Assembly (NCBI GenBank): GCA_946902875.1
Contig: OX336350.1
Coordinates: forward strand, 21,380,048 to 21,444,047
Source of the DNA: Nematopogon swammerdamellus
Lineage: Eukaryota > Arthropoda > Insecta > Lepidoptera > Adelidae
Reading direction: 5' to 3'
Length of the DNA stretch: 64,000 nt
Made by a program: the position numbers and the translations under genes
Notes under the pieces: generated by a model
What the model was told of the DNA's origin: nothing
Databases searched by the model: none
The model's input: only the letters and a program-made list of their open reading frames with translations
Shown here: in pieces, positions 1-10,544 of the stretch
Layout: the number at the start of each line of letters is the position of its first letter
How positions within the stretch are numbered: position 1 is the stretch's first letter

Positions 1-1185
1 CGCGCTGTAAACACGGAGGATAGAGCAGGTAGAGAGCATTTATTGCTAGCTTATATTTACAATAAAACATGTCGCCAGTGCGGGGACTAGCGGGCGAGCC
101 AAGATTTCCGCGCGCTGGATTGCGAGCTATCGCCACGTGGACGCGACTGATGCGATGCCACGATAGAGTTACCATGAGTCATGAAACTGAAATCGGGACC
201 CCTGCCCTGAAGCCACCCTCCCCGCTTCCCGAACAAAGAAGTTCTGATCTGAACCAACATTTTCAATTATCATTTATCACCAACTTGAGCACGCCCTAGC
301 ATAGACAAGAAAAATTAAAGAAAAATTCCTAAAATTTATATTTATTATCCACAAATTATATGTGCCTTAAAAGTTAGAATATGTCGAATCCTAATGTTAC
401 ATTACTATCTATCTTTCTTTCTTATTCGAATATAAGTCTGCTTCTTCTGTCACATGTGTCGTGGTGTTGCCAATTTAGCGTATTTATTGCGTGATAAATC
501 GGGACAATGTGGACAGTTTTCGGGCGTGAGGCGATTAGGTTTTGAAAAAAAAAGCCCAGACGAATCCCTCATTTTCGGGTCTTATTGCCTCGCATATGGC
601 TACCCTATGCCACGCCCACTTCGGTGGTGAATGCACAAAGTTGGTGTCGAGGTACTCAGTTTGCTGACCAACTCCTCTCTACCTGTCTTCTCCGTGGTTG
701 GAAGGTAATCCCGCCCCGTGCTGCTCGTACGTCGTCGGCGAGTAGTATCGCGGCGCGGCCTACCTCCTCCCCCGCTGCGCGCCGAGCTAAATCTTATGAG
801 ACGTGCCCCCGGGGAGATAACCCTTGCCTTAAACCTTATACGAGCAGCTACATTTAATTCATCCAAACTCAACCATCCGACGCGCCGTAGACCGACCGAA
901 AAACGACTCTAGTCCACGTTACATAAGAGCTGTTTTTGCGTGCACATTTTGTTAGTTCTGGTCTATAACTGCGCGAGCGGTGTATTTGGTGAAATTGGAC
1001 GAAATGTCATCAAGTAACGAGCAGAAAATGAAATATCATGTTTTATTGAATGAACCGCGAAGTTCTCGAAGGATGTGATCAGCCTCCTCCGCACTACGCG
1101 GGACATCAGATTTCTAGGAAGCCTGGATATTTCGCGAGATATTTCGTGAAAGCAATCTCATACGATTATTCTCTGGTACGAGCTC
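1..1185. other. No recognised gene; mixed low-copy DNA
   Basis: Short open stretches exist on both strands around 69-299 and 585-912, but they overlap each other in several frames, lack splice or start context and match no family I know. The segment from about 690 to 800 is CpG-rich. I see no repeat from elsewhere in the window here. Confidence 0.4.
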
Positions 1186-1450
1186 CCTAAGTGTGTTATA
1201 TCGCTTATTTCATTGGGAGTACTCGGAGGAGCTGTTTAACGCGATCCCGCCGTCCGCTTTCCACCTTCGCACCACGCGCTCTGGGCAGGGATTGCATCCC
1301 TACACGCTGGACTTACCACGGGTGCGTACTAATCGGTTCTGCAGATTTTTCCTCTACAGAACCGAAACTCTGGAACGCTCTTCCTACCCAAATATTTTCC
1401 CTCAAGTACAGTGTCGCGTCCTTAAAGAGAGGTGTGAGTGTGACGGCCCA
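1186..1450 (+). pseudogene. LINE 3' coding remnant, frameshifted
   Basis: The translation carries the C-terminal signature of a lepidopteran non-LTR retrotransposon polyprotein: a HPYTLDLPRVRTNRF block, then an LWNALP block, then a SLKRGV block. The first block reads in the frame entered at 1193; the LWNALP and SLKRGV blocks read in the frame entered at 1191. There is therefore a frameshift near 1360. Related remnants lie at 6878-7030 and 47706-47998 on the same strand. The region lies downstream of the reverse transcriptase core, so it is a dead 5'-truncated copy. Confidence 0.7.
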
Positions 1451-1619
1451 TAATTTTTTTTCGTTTGTAACGCGGAAGACGTTACCTAAAGAAAGAAGAA
1501 ATGGTCGCGTGGCCAACCTCGCGCGGGCATGTTTGATGGCGAAGAACACCCAACTAAATACTAGAAGCGGCAAAAAGGAACTTTTTAAAAGAAAATGTAG
1601 CTATCAATTTGCAATTAAG

Positions 1620-1786
1620 AAATTAAAATTCAGTCTTATTTTTACTCGTTCTCGGGGCTTTGGGAGGTCATAAGACCTTTTCATGGTATTAACTTCATCA
1701 AATAATATTTTTTCTAAAAGAAGGATACGTCGTAAAATTCAATAAATTTTATTTCGTGCTGATACAATCATAAACAAAAAAGTGAC
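1620..1786 (+). repeat. Unclassified dispersed repeat F
   Basis: This stretch is present in inverted orientation at about 35625-35790. Shared blocks include the sequence around CTTTGGGAGGTCATAAG, the AATAATATTTT stretch and TTTATTTCGTGCTGATAC. I do not recognise a class. Here it abuts repeat C; at the other locus it abuts a long inverted repeat. Confidence 0.6.
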
Positions 1787-1960
1787 AAGTGTATAAAGCT
1801 GGGATTTTGGTAATTTTCAAAAATAAAGAACAAAAAATCGTATCTCGATACCACGTGACATCTGTGAAAAGGTATCATGGGTCAAAGTCAAAACGCTGCA
1901 AATGGCCCCACTTACCTACAAACAAAATTTTGTCGGTCGATGTGCCGAACACCCTGTATA
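1787..1960 (+). mobile_element. MITE-like repeat C ending ACCCTGTATA
   Basis: This copy matches 32948-33117 in the opposite orientation, including the blocks CCACGTGACA and GTCGGTCGATGTGCCGAACA. One end is ACCCTGTATA, the same type of end found on the 490-bp MITE at 5615-6108, so it may be a relative using a TA target. No coding capacity is visible. Confidence 0.55.
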
Positions 1961-2049
1961 ATAAACGTACATATTATATTATGTACATTAATTAGTGGTA
2001 CTGTTGTGTAACACAATCAACTGAATGACAAGAGAGAGAGAAAAGGGGT

Positions 2050-2130
2050 GTTAAGATATGTCAGTCAGTCAGTCAGCGTGTAAGCGTCCACTGCTGGACA
2101 TACGCCTCTCCAATTTTCCTCCAGTGCTCC
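2050..2130 (-). repeat. LINE 3' tail fragment (GTCCACTGCTGGACAT motif)
   Basis: The GTCCACTGCTGGACATA motif recurs at 63340-63365, where it lies in a small insertion flanked by a target duplication. In that copy a run of ATG trinucleotides forms the tail on the minus strand. Here the neighbouring GTCA run at 2060-2076 may be the equivalent simple tail. Confidence 0.45.
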
Positions 2131-3389
2131 CGGCTATGTATGTATACGTAATATAAATAAGTATATATATAAGTGATGTGTGAAAAAGGCTAATCTAGTA
2201 GATAATATATTATATCAGTGGCAAAAATTGTATATCTGCATAGTCCCCAGACGGCGATACGCAATGGCACATTATATCGCTCGGGGCTGAGCTGGATGGC
2301 CCGCCCGCCGCCCCGCCCCGCCCCGCCCCGCGCGGTTACTCACCACGATAATGGGCCCCCGGCCGCAGGCGACGCGCCATTCTCTTCGCCCCATTTGTCA
2401 ATAATTTAGCGTGAGTGAGTCTTGGCTTTGCCGGATATTTATGGCTAAATAGCTTAAAACCTTTGCCATAGGGCTTACAGCTAACTTCGTTATTACGCCT
2501 AAAAGTTAGTATTGCGTACTATGTACATACTTTAACTGCTAAAATTATGTAGGTATTTATTAGCATCGGTAAGTGCGAGTTTTACTCGCGCACGGAGGGT
2601 TCCGTGGATCCACTATACCATACCTGTCAAAAACCATATTCGTCTATATTTTGTCTTTCTACTCGTATATTGCAAAATATAGTGTGTATTGTGTGCGTGT
2701 ATGTGAGTGTGTGTTTGTGTATTTTTATATATATTTTATTTGTTATATATATATATATGTTATTTATTATATAAAATATAAGTTACATTTATATTTCATG
2801 ATGATGTTAGATTGCTGTTTAATTTATGCAACTCCTCATTCATACTAGCCAGTGATTTTTGCCGGTTTTGATTCGGTTTGTTTCAATTGGAAATGTTTGT
2901 TACGTTTAAAGTTTGTACATAACAAATTTTTACACGATGTAATTTTTTTTTAAATAAAGAATCTGAATCTGGTAGAGAGAGACCTCTCGCGGCAGATTCT
3001 CAGATAATGGCGGAAGTTGCACCACGGAGCTCCGGTCGTCATAACTCTCCCACACTCTCTGCAGCCTTTTATCTATATATTTTATAGGATATATGTCTTT
3101 CTATTCGGTTATGTAACCAGCAATTTATTACCGCGGTCCAGCCAAGAGAGGCAATGAAAATTTATGTCGGAAAGCGATTTAATTCTTTCATAAATTAAGT
3201 GTTCTCATGTTACTTTTTCTAGGTCTAGACTTATGTACAAGTTTTCGGACACATATTCTGAGGGCGTCGGAATTATATACCACCACCGATGTCTATCACT
3301 ACACCACCACCGTCGATTCGTTGAAGGACACTCGAAACTGTATACATACATTTACATATTATTGAGGCCGGTAGGATGGAAAATAATGT
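2131..3389. other. No gene; simple sequence and a repeat head fragment
   Basis: The stretch holds C-rich tracts at 2305-2330, a GGCCAAG-type head fragment near 2570-2612 (AAGTGCGAGT and GAGGGTTCCG), a GT/AT-rich microsatellite at 2690-2780 and AATAAAGA signals near 2955. Nothing in it looks like a conserved coding region. Confidence 0.45.
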
Positions 3390-3784
3390 AAAAACCGGCC
3401 AAGTGCGAGTCGAACTCGCGCACCGAGGGTTCCGTATCGCCATGTCATGGTCAGCGCCACTCACGCCATCTATGGCGTGTTTTATGAAATGCTTCATATT
3501 AGTTAAAATTTTCATGATTAGTGAAAATGCTTCATACTGTTTTTGGTAGATGGCGCGCATTCACTTTTTAGTTTCTTGTATGGGGACCCCGTGAATTTTT
3601 AAAATTTTCTTATTTTTATTATTTGTTGTTATATCGGCCATAATAAAAAAACACATATTTTGTGAAAATTTCAACGGGCTACCTATTACGGTTCAATAGA
3701 TACATCCCTCGGACAGAGACAGACGGCGGCGGCGGCGTAGGCTTAGTAATAGGGTCCCGTACGACGGATACGGAACCCTAAAAA
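3390..3784 (+). mobile_element. GGCCAAG repeat, full-length copy
   Basis: The element runs from AAAAACCGGCCAAGTGCG to GGATACGGAACCCTAAAA. Near one end it has AGGGTTCCGTA and at the other its inverse TACGGAACCCT, giving short subterminal inverted repeats. Internal blocks conserved in all longer copies are a CCATCTATGGCGTG stretch, an ATGCTTCATATTAGTT stretch, a TTCAACGGGCTACCTATTA stretch and a purine tract of GACA repeats. It has no open frame, so it is non-autonomous. About 15 further copies or pieces lie in this window. I do not know its formal class. Confidence 0.85.
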
Positions 3785-4518
3785 GTACTTATTTTTCCAG
3801 GAGCTCCACCATAATCTGGAATAGGAGCGGGATGGTCTCGTGCTCATTTTTACAGTTTTTATTGCGCCGTGTAGCGAAAGTCGAGTTCCGTTACAAAGTT
3901 TCGATTGTTCTCAGTAATGCGCGGCGCGACGCACGGCACGGTGCCGACGCGACGCTGTATCACGGGACAGTGGAGGCTACTTTCGGGCATTGTGCGCGAC
4001 CTGTAAACACGAGGTTGTACGACTAAACTGTTGGCGCCGCGCCCCGTCCCGCGGCGGCGAGCGGCCGGAAGTAGCCGTTCCAATTTGTCAGCGAGTTTGT
4101 CGTCCGTCGCCATTGTTCCTCGTCTCAACAGCGCGCTGCGCGCCGCGCGCCTAGGCTCATTCTAGACGTACGATTATTCGCCGTCGGAACATCGCTCGAG
4201 AAAGCTGTTGCAGACAACGACATTCTACACGCATAGCGATTAATTGCGACGCACGACGCACGCACGACGACGACGCTCGATGCACGAGGCGCACGAACAG
4301 CCTCGCAGAAGTTCTTGCGCAGAATGGCGCAATCGCGAGAAATCGCTCGTGTAGATTGAACTAGCCATTTTGAAATCGCACCCGCCCGTGAATCGCACGT
4401 GACAGCTGCGGAAAATCACCGTAATCTAGAATGCATTGTTTACTTGTATGTTAATTTGTGTCTGCCGCGATTCTCGAGCGATTTTCTGACGGCGAATAAT
4501 CGCATGTCTGTGCCTAAT
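3785..4518. other. CpG-rich low-copy segment, no gene recognised
   Basis: From about 3880 to 4420 the DNA is unusually rich in CG dinucleotides compared with its AT-rich surroundings. Open stretches run on both strands and neither resembles a protein. It could be a regulatory or first-exon region of a host gene, but I see no TATA box, start codon context or splice site that would settle this. Confidence 0.3.
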
Positions 4519-4960
4519 GCGGGGTTTACACGGGTGACTAAAGCCGCACGATTTTCGCCGCACGGCGAAAATCGACTGTCTAAATGGCAATTCGACTAGG
4601 CCACAGGTGACTAAACTCGCAAACCCCAAAGTAGACTAGCATCCGACTTTTGGCCGCGCGGCGACGGTCAGTCGCAGGTGATCGCCCGCCGCATAATAAA
4701 TTATGAAATTAAAATTATAAAAATAATTAATTAAAATATCAATTATAAAATGAATTAATTTAATTAAAACCCATATAAGAATTAATCTACTAATTATTTA
4801 GATACCGGCACGACCACCTGTTATGCTCAACATTTTCGATGACTTAGTCGCTTGCGATTTCTTTCAGTCACCTGTGTAAATGGGGTGGCGATGCGGCTTA
4901 GTGAGGCGATTTGTGGAGCGAACAGCCGCACGGCGAAAATCGACCCGTGTAAATCCCCCA
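4519..4960. mobile_element. MITE with TAA flanks, PIF/Harbinger-like
   Basis: The ends are inverted repeats. The left begins TGCGGGGTTTACACGGGT and the right, read inward, begins TGGGGGATTTACACGGGT. Both sides are flanked by TAA, matching the three-base TWA target preference of PIF/Harbinger transposons. Next to each end is an inverted copy of GATTTTCGCCG. The centre is AT-rich and non-coding. The superfamily rests on the TAA duplication and termini only. Confidence 0.6.
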
Positions 4961-5614
4961 TAACATAGGCGGAACAATCTATGGATGTTCATTCTATTGA
5001 AAACAAATCGACGGACAAGGAGAAGGACACGTCTTCAATGACGACGCAAGTGATTGGGCTAGTTGATTTCCGCGTGTTGATTGATTGATTGATTGTATAC
5101 GATTCTCTGCTAAAACTATGATTACGAAAAACTTTTAAGGCCGCACGACGATATAAATCGAATACAAATAGGAAACGTCAATTACTTTTATTGGAATTGA
5201 ACACCGTTCGTCGCGGAGGTCGGTCGATCGAAGCCGCTCGACGGAAGCCAGTAGTGTGACCCGGATGCGCGCTAGTCGCTGTGCGTACGAGCTAATGCTC
5301 ACTGCTGCGCCTCACGTGTTTAAACACGACATGTGGGGTGTGGGGTGGGCCGTGTGCGGTGGACACATTCCGATATAAACCCTATCGAGCTCCACAAAAC
5401 GCCCCCGATGAATGATCATTCGTCCTTGCTTACATGCCTAGGGGTATATAATGTGTGCGCAGATACATGGCTCGTACTGAAATTATAAAGTACGGATTTA
5501 GTGTATCAAATTTTGTCGCACGAGTGTCATCAATTGTGATACTGCGTACCTACATACATCCGTTTTTTTATGTATGTGTTCGGTATCAATTCAGTGTTGT
5601 CAGAATTTGTGAAT
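4961..5614. other. No recognised feature
   Basis: Moderately GC-rich DNA around 5200-5360, with a GATT microsatellite-like run near 5078-5092. An open stretch at 5455-5646 ends inside the adjacent MITE and is not protein-like. Confidence 0.35.
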
Positions 5615-6108
5615 TATACAGGCTGTTTCAGGATAGGGTTTCGTAACTGCAGTGTTCGAAAGGTGTCCATATTTGAAGACGAAAAGCGCTGAAAATTTTC
5701 CCAGATTCGGTCATTTTTGTAGATTAGTAATTTTTGGTGAAAATTGTTGCATCGAGATTTGGTGGACGGTTAACATCCACCTTTATTAAATTAAAATAAA
5801 ATTACTTACATGCGTAACTAGTAGAATTAAACTGCGTGTAGGTAAATTCCATACACTTAAATTTGAAATACATCAAAAGGAAAAAGGGACTGGACTATGT
5901 CATTGGACTCCCTAGACCTAGACAGCACTGTTGCCAAATCTCCCCATAGAGAGTGACTGTCCATCGTGTTTTTATGACAATTTTAAATTTTTGTATGAAA
6001 AAAAAAAATACAGAATTTTGATTTGAGTTGATAAGCATTTTCTTTCTTCTAATAATGAGTACTTTCTATTCGTACAGTTCGTAAGCCTATCCTGTAACAC
6101 CCCGTATA
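5615..6108. mobile_element. TATACAGG MITE, copy 1 (494 bp)
   Basis: The ends are imperfect inverted repeats: the left starts TATACAGGCTGTTTCAGGAT and the right ends ATCCTGTAACACCCCGTATA. The whole element is collinear with 23181-23670, including the GATTTGGTGGACGGTTAAC block and the GACTGGACTA block. There is no open frame. The TATA at each end suggests a TA target duplication, as in Tc1/mariner-type elements, but that is inference. Confidence 0.8.
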
Positions 6109-6159
6109 GTAGCGACTTTTGTGTAAACTGTGTGTGAATTATTTTCGACCGTGCCTCTA

Positions 6160-6487
6160 TTTTTTTTTTTTTTTTTATTGATGCTGACACGGTTGGCTTC
6201 ATCACCTACAACATCCGTGATGTCAGCCCATAACACCGGATGAACTTGGTGCCACGTCAGTGATTCCCTTCGGTCGTGCCGGCTACACTGAACTGGACGG
6301 AAAACACAAACTATTTACATAGCCGTTTCGACCGACCTTTCATTCAGTGCGGTGGTACCAACCCGGGCGGGTTGAACCCTACCACCTAGTAATATGAGAA
6401 GGGAGTCATATCCCTTAGTCGCCTTTTACGACATACACGGGGAGAGATGCAGTGGGGCTATTCTTTTAAAGTACCGGCCCCACACGG
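6160..6487 (-). mobile_element. SINE, body H with head A
   Basis: On the minus strand the element starts with head A (GTGTGGGGCCGGTACTTTAA, then a GTCGTAAAAGGCGACTAAGG block), continues with body H (CTAGGTGGTAGGG, GGTACCACCGCACTGAATG, GGCTATGTAAATAG, CACCCGGTGTTATGG) and ends in a GTTGTAGGTGATG tail followed by a poly-A run. The body resembles that of the HaSE-type SINEs I recall from Helicoverpa. It lies 43 bp from the next SINE, which runs the other way. Confidence 0.85.
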
Positions 6488-6530
6488 TTTTTTATTTATT
6501 TATCCTCAAAGTAGTCGTAAAACCCCTTTT

Positions 6531-6840
6531 GTCAGCCTCGATAGCTCAGTGGTGCAGACAGTCGACTGTCAGTACTTGGATGGGTGACCGCTCGACCGTT
6601 GGAGGCTGACCGTGGTTCGGATTCCACGTTAAACTGTAGGTCCCTTCCCTTCTTACCTTACTAGGTGGTAGGGTTCAACCCGCCCGGGTTGGTACCACCG
6701 CACTGAATGAAACGTCGGTCGAAACGGCTATGTAAATAGTTCGTGTTTTCCGTCCAGTTCAGTGTAGCCGACATGAAATGAAGGGAAGCACTGACATGGC
6801 ACCTAGTTCACCCGGTGTTATGGGCTGACATCACGGATGG
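6531..6840 (+). mobile_element. SINE, body H with tRNA/5S-like head B
   Basis: Head B begins GTCAGCCTCGATAGCTCAGTG. A tRNA-like A box, TAGCTCAGTGG, lies at 6542-6552. A 5S-like block, AGTACTTGGATGGGTGACCG, follows near 6571-6590. A tRNA-like B box, GGTTCGGATTCC, lies at 6614-6625. The middle of the 5S-like part is deleted in this copy. Body H then follows, and the copy stops at GACATCACGGATGG without a poly-A tail. Confidence 0.85.
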
Positions 6841-6877
6841 TAGGTCTTCCTAAAGTTTTGCACTTACACGAAAAAAA

Positions 6878-7030
6878 AACGTATTTAAATATGCACCCAC
6901 CCAACCGGTTCTGCAGGTATTTTATTCACAGAACCGGGAAAATGTTGAACGCACTCCCTGCCCATCTATTTCCTCCCAAGTACAGCCTGGGGAGTTTCAA
7001 AAGGGACGTAAAACGAAACGATGCCACATG
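6878..7030 (+). pseudogene. LINE C-terminal coding remnant
   Basis: A single frame reads NRFCRYFIHRTGKMLNALPA followed by a FPPKYSLGSFKRDVKR stretch. This is the same family as 1186-1450. The copy is truncated on both sides and is only about 50 codons long. Confidence 0.65.
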
Positions 7031-7299
7031 TCGCGCTTTCCATAAAAATAATTTTGATCGTGACGTTTGAATGCATACGACTTCTCTTTTCCTGTTAGCC
7101 TGTGGGGGACTGAATTCGAATATAATCCGGGAATACCTAACAGCGAGTGTATTTAGAAATAAGAGAAAGAAATCTGCTTTTGTAGGTTGTCTGTGAGCTG
7201 ACGACGACGGGATAATGAGCTCACCAACCAAACGATGAGATGAGCTGCAAACACACGAATAAAAATTACATGTCGGTCAATATCTCTTCTAATCAATAT
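7031..7299. other. No recognised feature
   Basis: Spacer between a LINE remnant and a SINE. An open stretch on the minus strand across 6926-7231 is the shadow of the LINE remnant. Confidence 0.35.
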
Positions 7300-7626
7300 G
7301 TCAGCCTCGATAGCTCAGTGGTGCGGTCGGCCGACTTTTGTTAAGCACACCTGGGCCCGTTCAGTACTTGGATGGGTGACTGCTCGACTGTTGGGAGGTT
7401 GATCGTGGTTCGAATTCCGAGTAAAACTGTAGGTCCTTTTCCTTCTTACCCTACTAGGTTGTAGGGTTTATCCCGGCCGGGTTGGAACCACCGCACTGAA
7501 TGAGACGTCGGTCGAAACGGCTATGTAAATAGTTCGTGTTTTCTAGTTCAGTTGAGCCGACATGAAATGAATGGAAGCACTGGCATAGCACCTAGTTCTC
7601 CCGGTGTTATGGGCTGACATCACGGT
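7300..7626 (+). mobile_element. SINE, body H with nearly intact head B
   Basis: This is the clearest head B on the plus strand. An A box TAGCTCAGTGG lies at 7311-7321. A 5S-like region spans TTAAGC at 7341 to AGTACTTGGATGGGTGAC at 7363-7380. A consensus tRNA B box GGTTCGAATTCC lies at 7407-7418. Body H follows with only small changes, and the copy ends at GACATCACGG. A live head of this form would be transcribed by RNA polymerase III; whether this copy is active cannot be seen. Confidence 0.85.
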
Positions 7627-7874
7627 TATAAAAAACAGAATAAATTGCACAATTTTGACATGCGACCTAATTTCCGATTTGGGAAGAAAATTTGGCTCTA
7701 AAAAGTGGATATCTTTATCTGGAAAAGAAAAAAAAATTTCGTACACTCATATTTAATATCGCATTTGAGATAAAAAAATACAGAACATTACAGGAATATT
7801 TGCTCGCTTATTTACTCGCGAGCAAATATTCTATTATAAAAATCCCAGTCGAAAATGAGGCAAACATACTCGTA
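7627..7874. other. AT-rich spacer, no feature
   Basis: AT-rich sequence with a short inverted pair, TTTGCTCGC/GCGAGCAAA, near 7799-7826. No gene is visible. Confidence 0.35.
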
Positions 7875-8664
7875 TCTATACATATAATAAAATCGTAAAG
7901 GTAAGAAAGTCTGTACATTGGATGTATTCGGAAAAAAACTAACCAGGGTGGCTTAAAATGAGATTCTGAACATGTTAGAACAGTTTTTAAAATTTTTGTT
8001 TGTTTGTTTGTTTGTCTGTACGCGCATCACGCAAAAACCACTGAACGGAATTAGACGAAACTTTGTATAGTGGCAGTTTATATGCCGGGTTAACATAATA
8101 CGTAAAAAAAAATAACAAAAATAAAAAAAAAATTAAACAATTATAAACATTATTGCGCGTTTCAAATCACGTAGTCCAAAGTACATAATTATATCTTGAG
8201 AACTGGCAGCAAATACAATTTGAATAAAATATCCATTCGAAATTCAAAAATAAGTAGATACAACGAAAATGACAGTTCTTCTTTTTTATAACTTGAACAC
8301 AATAGTCTATACATATCTATTCTTTCTATACATATAATAAAATCGTAAATGCAAAAATGCCTACTTGTACGCGCATCTCGCAAAAACCACTGAACGGAAT
8401 TTGACGAAACTTTTTATAGTGACAGTGGGGATTAACATAATAATTAAAAAATATAATAAAAATCACGTAATCCAAAGTAAAGCAAATGTTATGTTGACAA
8501 CGGACAACTGTCATCTCGACGTGAGCTGGCCGGTAACAAATTGTTTGATAAATAAATAATAATAATTTTAAGTCTAAGTAATGTCGCTGTCATTGGTGCA
8601 ATACAATTTATATATCTGTTGCCCGCGACTTCGCTCGCGTGAAATTCGTATTTCAAAAAAAGAA

Positions 8665-9475
8665 AATAAGTAACTAAAGGCGGGGCCGAAGGCGGATCTG
8701 CACTCACGTAAACGATATTCTTTCTCGATGAAAGTAACTAAGGGCGAGGCGGAAGGCGGAGCTGAGTTCAGGAAGAAGAAAAAAAATTCTTGAAGAAAGT
8801 AAGTAACTAAGGGCGAGGTCGAAGGCCGAGCTCTATTCTGGAAGACCATAAACCTTCTCGAAGAAAGTAAGTAACTATCGGCGAGGCCGCAGGCCGAGCT
8901 GCGTTCAGGAAGAAGCTAAACCATCTTGAAGAAAGTAAGTAACTAAGGCGAAGCCGAAGGCCGAGCTACGTTCTGATAATTGCAAAAAAACCATCTCGAA
9001 GAAAGCAAGTAACTATGGGCGAGGCCGAGCTGCGTTCAGGAAGAAGCTAAACCATCTTGAAGAAAGTAAGTAAATAAGGCGAAGCCGAAGGCCGAGCTAC
9101 GTTCTGATAATTGAAAAACCATTTCGAAGAAAGCAAGTAACTAAGGGCGAGGCCGAAGGCCGAGCTGCGTTCAGGAAGAAGCTAAACCATCTTCAAGAAA
9201 GTAAGTAACTAAGGGCGAGGCCGAAGGCCGTGCTCTATTCGGGAAGACCTTAAACCATCTCGAAGAAAGCAAGTAACTAAGGGCGAGGCCGCAGGCCGAG
9301 CTGCGTTCATGAAGAAGGTAAACATTTTTGAAGAAAGTAAGTAACTAATGCGAGGTCGAAGGCCGAGCTACGTTCTGATAAATGATAAACCATCTCGAAG
9401 AAAGCAAGTAACTAAGGCCGAGGCCGAAGGCTGAGCTGCGTTCAAGAAGAAGCTAAACCATCTCGAATAAAGTTA
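8665..9475 (+). repeat. 67-68 bp minisatellite, about 12 units, dimeric
   Basis: Units contain AAGAAAGTAAGTAACTAAGG, GGCCGAAGGCCGAGCT and an AAACCAT end. Units start near 8727, 8792, 8860, 8926, 8996, 9057, 9124, 9193, 9260, 9328 and 9396. Over much of the array two variants alternate: one has GAAAGTAAG with TACGTTCTGATAA, the other GAAAGCAAG with TGCGTTCAGGAAGAAG. The higher-order unit is therefore about 135 bp. The array lies in the Helitron-like element. Confidence 0.8.
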
Positions 9476-9555
9476 ATTAATATAGTTAATTTTGAGTTAA
9501 TTTAATTTAAATTTTATTATAAAGTCCACGTTTCTGACGGCAAATATACCGTGCA

Positions 9556-10045
9556 TCCTAGAACCTCGCGGTTATTCCCGGCTGGATGGCACGAGGCCCG
9601 ATGCTATCACCTTAGTGCCATGGACTAAGGGTAGTTATTTGATGTGGGACGCCACTTGTGTTCTCACATTGGCTCCAAGTCACGTTAGGACATCTTCAAG
9701 AGCGGCTGGCGCGGCCGAGGCCGGGGCGGAGAGCCTCAAACGCAACAAATATAGAAATATAATTCAAGATCGAATTTGTTGCGTTTGCGGTTAAAACCAT
9801 CGGTCCGTGGAGCAGTGAAGCCAAAAGAGGCTTGGGCCTCTGCTGGTTGACGCAACTGGTGTCCCGCCATCAAGGGCTTATGTACTTCATTCAAAGGGTA
9901 AGCCTTGCCATCCAGCGGGGTAATGCCGCAAGTGCTCTAGGAACATTTGAAAATGCCCGTTTTGATAGTTATTTTAATGTTTGTTAGGTAGGTTTTAATT
10001 CTTTAGTTATTAATATTACTTTTTTATTTTTATGAAATAAATAGA
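9556..10045 (+). pseudogene. Decayed endonuclease-like transposon fragment
   Basis: This stretch is collinear with 20690-21196 on the opposite strand, where the frame is open. Shared blocks are CGGTTATTCCCGGCTGGATG, ATGTGGGACGCCACTTGTGT, CGGTCCGTGGAGCAGTGAAG and CAGCGGGGTAATGCCGCAAG. Small indels break the frame here. Homology continues through the stop into a shared 3' stretch rich in TTAGTTATTAATATTAC. It sits between the two inverted minisatellite arms. Confidence 0.75.
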
Positions 10046-10074
10046 TTGAGTAAACGATATTATATTCTGTCGAA

Positions 10075-10380
10075 GAAAGTAAGTCTTTAAGGGCGACGCC
10101 CGAAGGCGGAAGAGGGTTTTTGGTTTACCTGAACGCAGCTCGGCCTTCGGTCTCGCACTTAGTTATTTCCTTTCTTCCAGAAGGTTTATCGTCTTCCTGA
10201 ACGCAGCTCGGTCTTCGGCCTCGCCCTTACTTACTACTTTATTTGAGAAGGTTTATCGTATACCTGAAAGCAGCTCGGCCTTCGGCCTCGCCCTTAGTTA
10301 GTTACTTTCTTTGAGAAGGTTTATCGATTACCTGAACGCAGCTCGGCCTTCGGCCTCGCCCTTAGTTACTTACATTCTTC
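10075..10380 (-). repeat. Inverted arm of the minisatellite, about 4 units
   Basis: Units identical in kind to those at 8665-9475 are read on the minus strand, recognised by AGCTCGGCCTTCGGCCTCGC on the plus strand. This arm runs up to the Helitron-like 3' end. Confidence 0.75.
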
Positions 10381-10544
10381 TTTGGAATACGAATTTCACG
10401 CGAGCGGAGCCGCGGGCAACAGCTAGTTTCAAATAAATCTAAATTAAATAAAATTGTAGGGAGGAAGGGGTCGTCTGTCTACAGTGTCGTCTGTCTGTAT
10501 ACAGTGGTGGCAGCAGTCACTCGGGATCAATAAGAGCGAAATAC

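Larger units (their letters stand above)
7875..10426 (+). mobile_element. Composite non-autonomous Helitron-like element
   Basis: The left end is TCTATACATATAATAAAATC preceded by A. The right end is CGCGGGCAACAGCTAG followed by T. This fits the A|TC...CTAG|T insertion pattern of Helitrons, with a GC-rich subterminal hairpin before CTAG. The 5' end sequence occurs a second time at 8325, and both are followed by a block containing AAAAACCACTGAACGGAAT. An inverted copy of the 3' subterminal region lies at 8618-8658. Inside are two minisatellite arms in opposite orientation and an unrelated transposon fragment at 9556-10045. No Rep/helicase coding is present. A nested origin by several insertions is as likely as a single mobile unit. 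Confidence 0.6.

Noticed and set aside
6394..6609. Conserved peptide YPLVAFYD.HGERCSGAIL as a gene
   Set aside because: It is the reverse strand of SINE head A and appears wherever that SINE lies.
7300..7420. 5S rRNA gene
   Set aside because: Only about 40 nt resemble 5S, and they are embedded between tRNA-like boxes at the head of a SINE.
8665..9475. CRISPR array (regular repeats)
   Set aside because: Units are contiguous and similar throughout with no unique spacers, and the genome is eukaryotic. The 54240-54734 array was rejected for the same reason.
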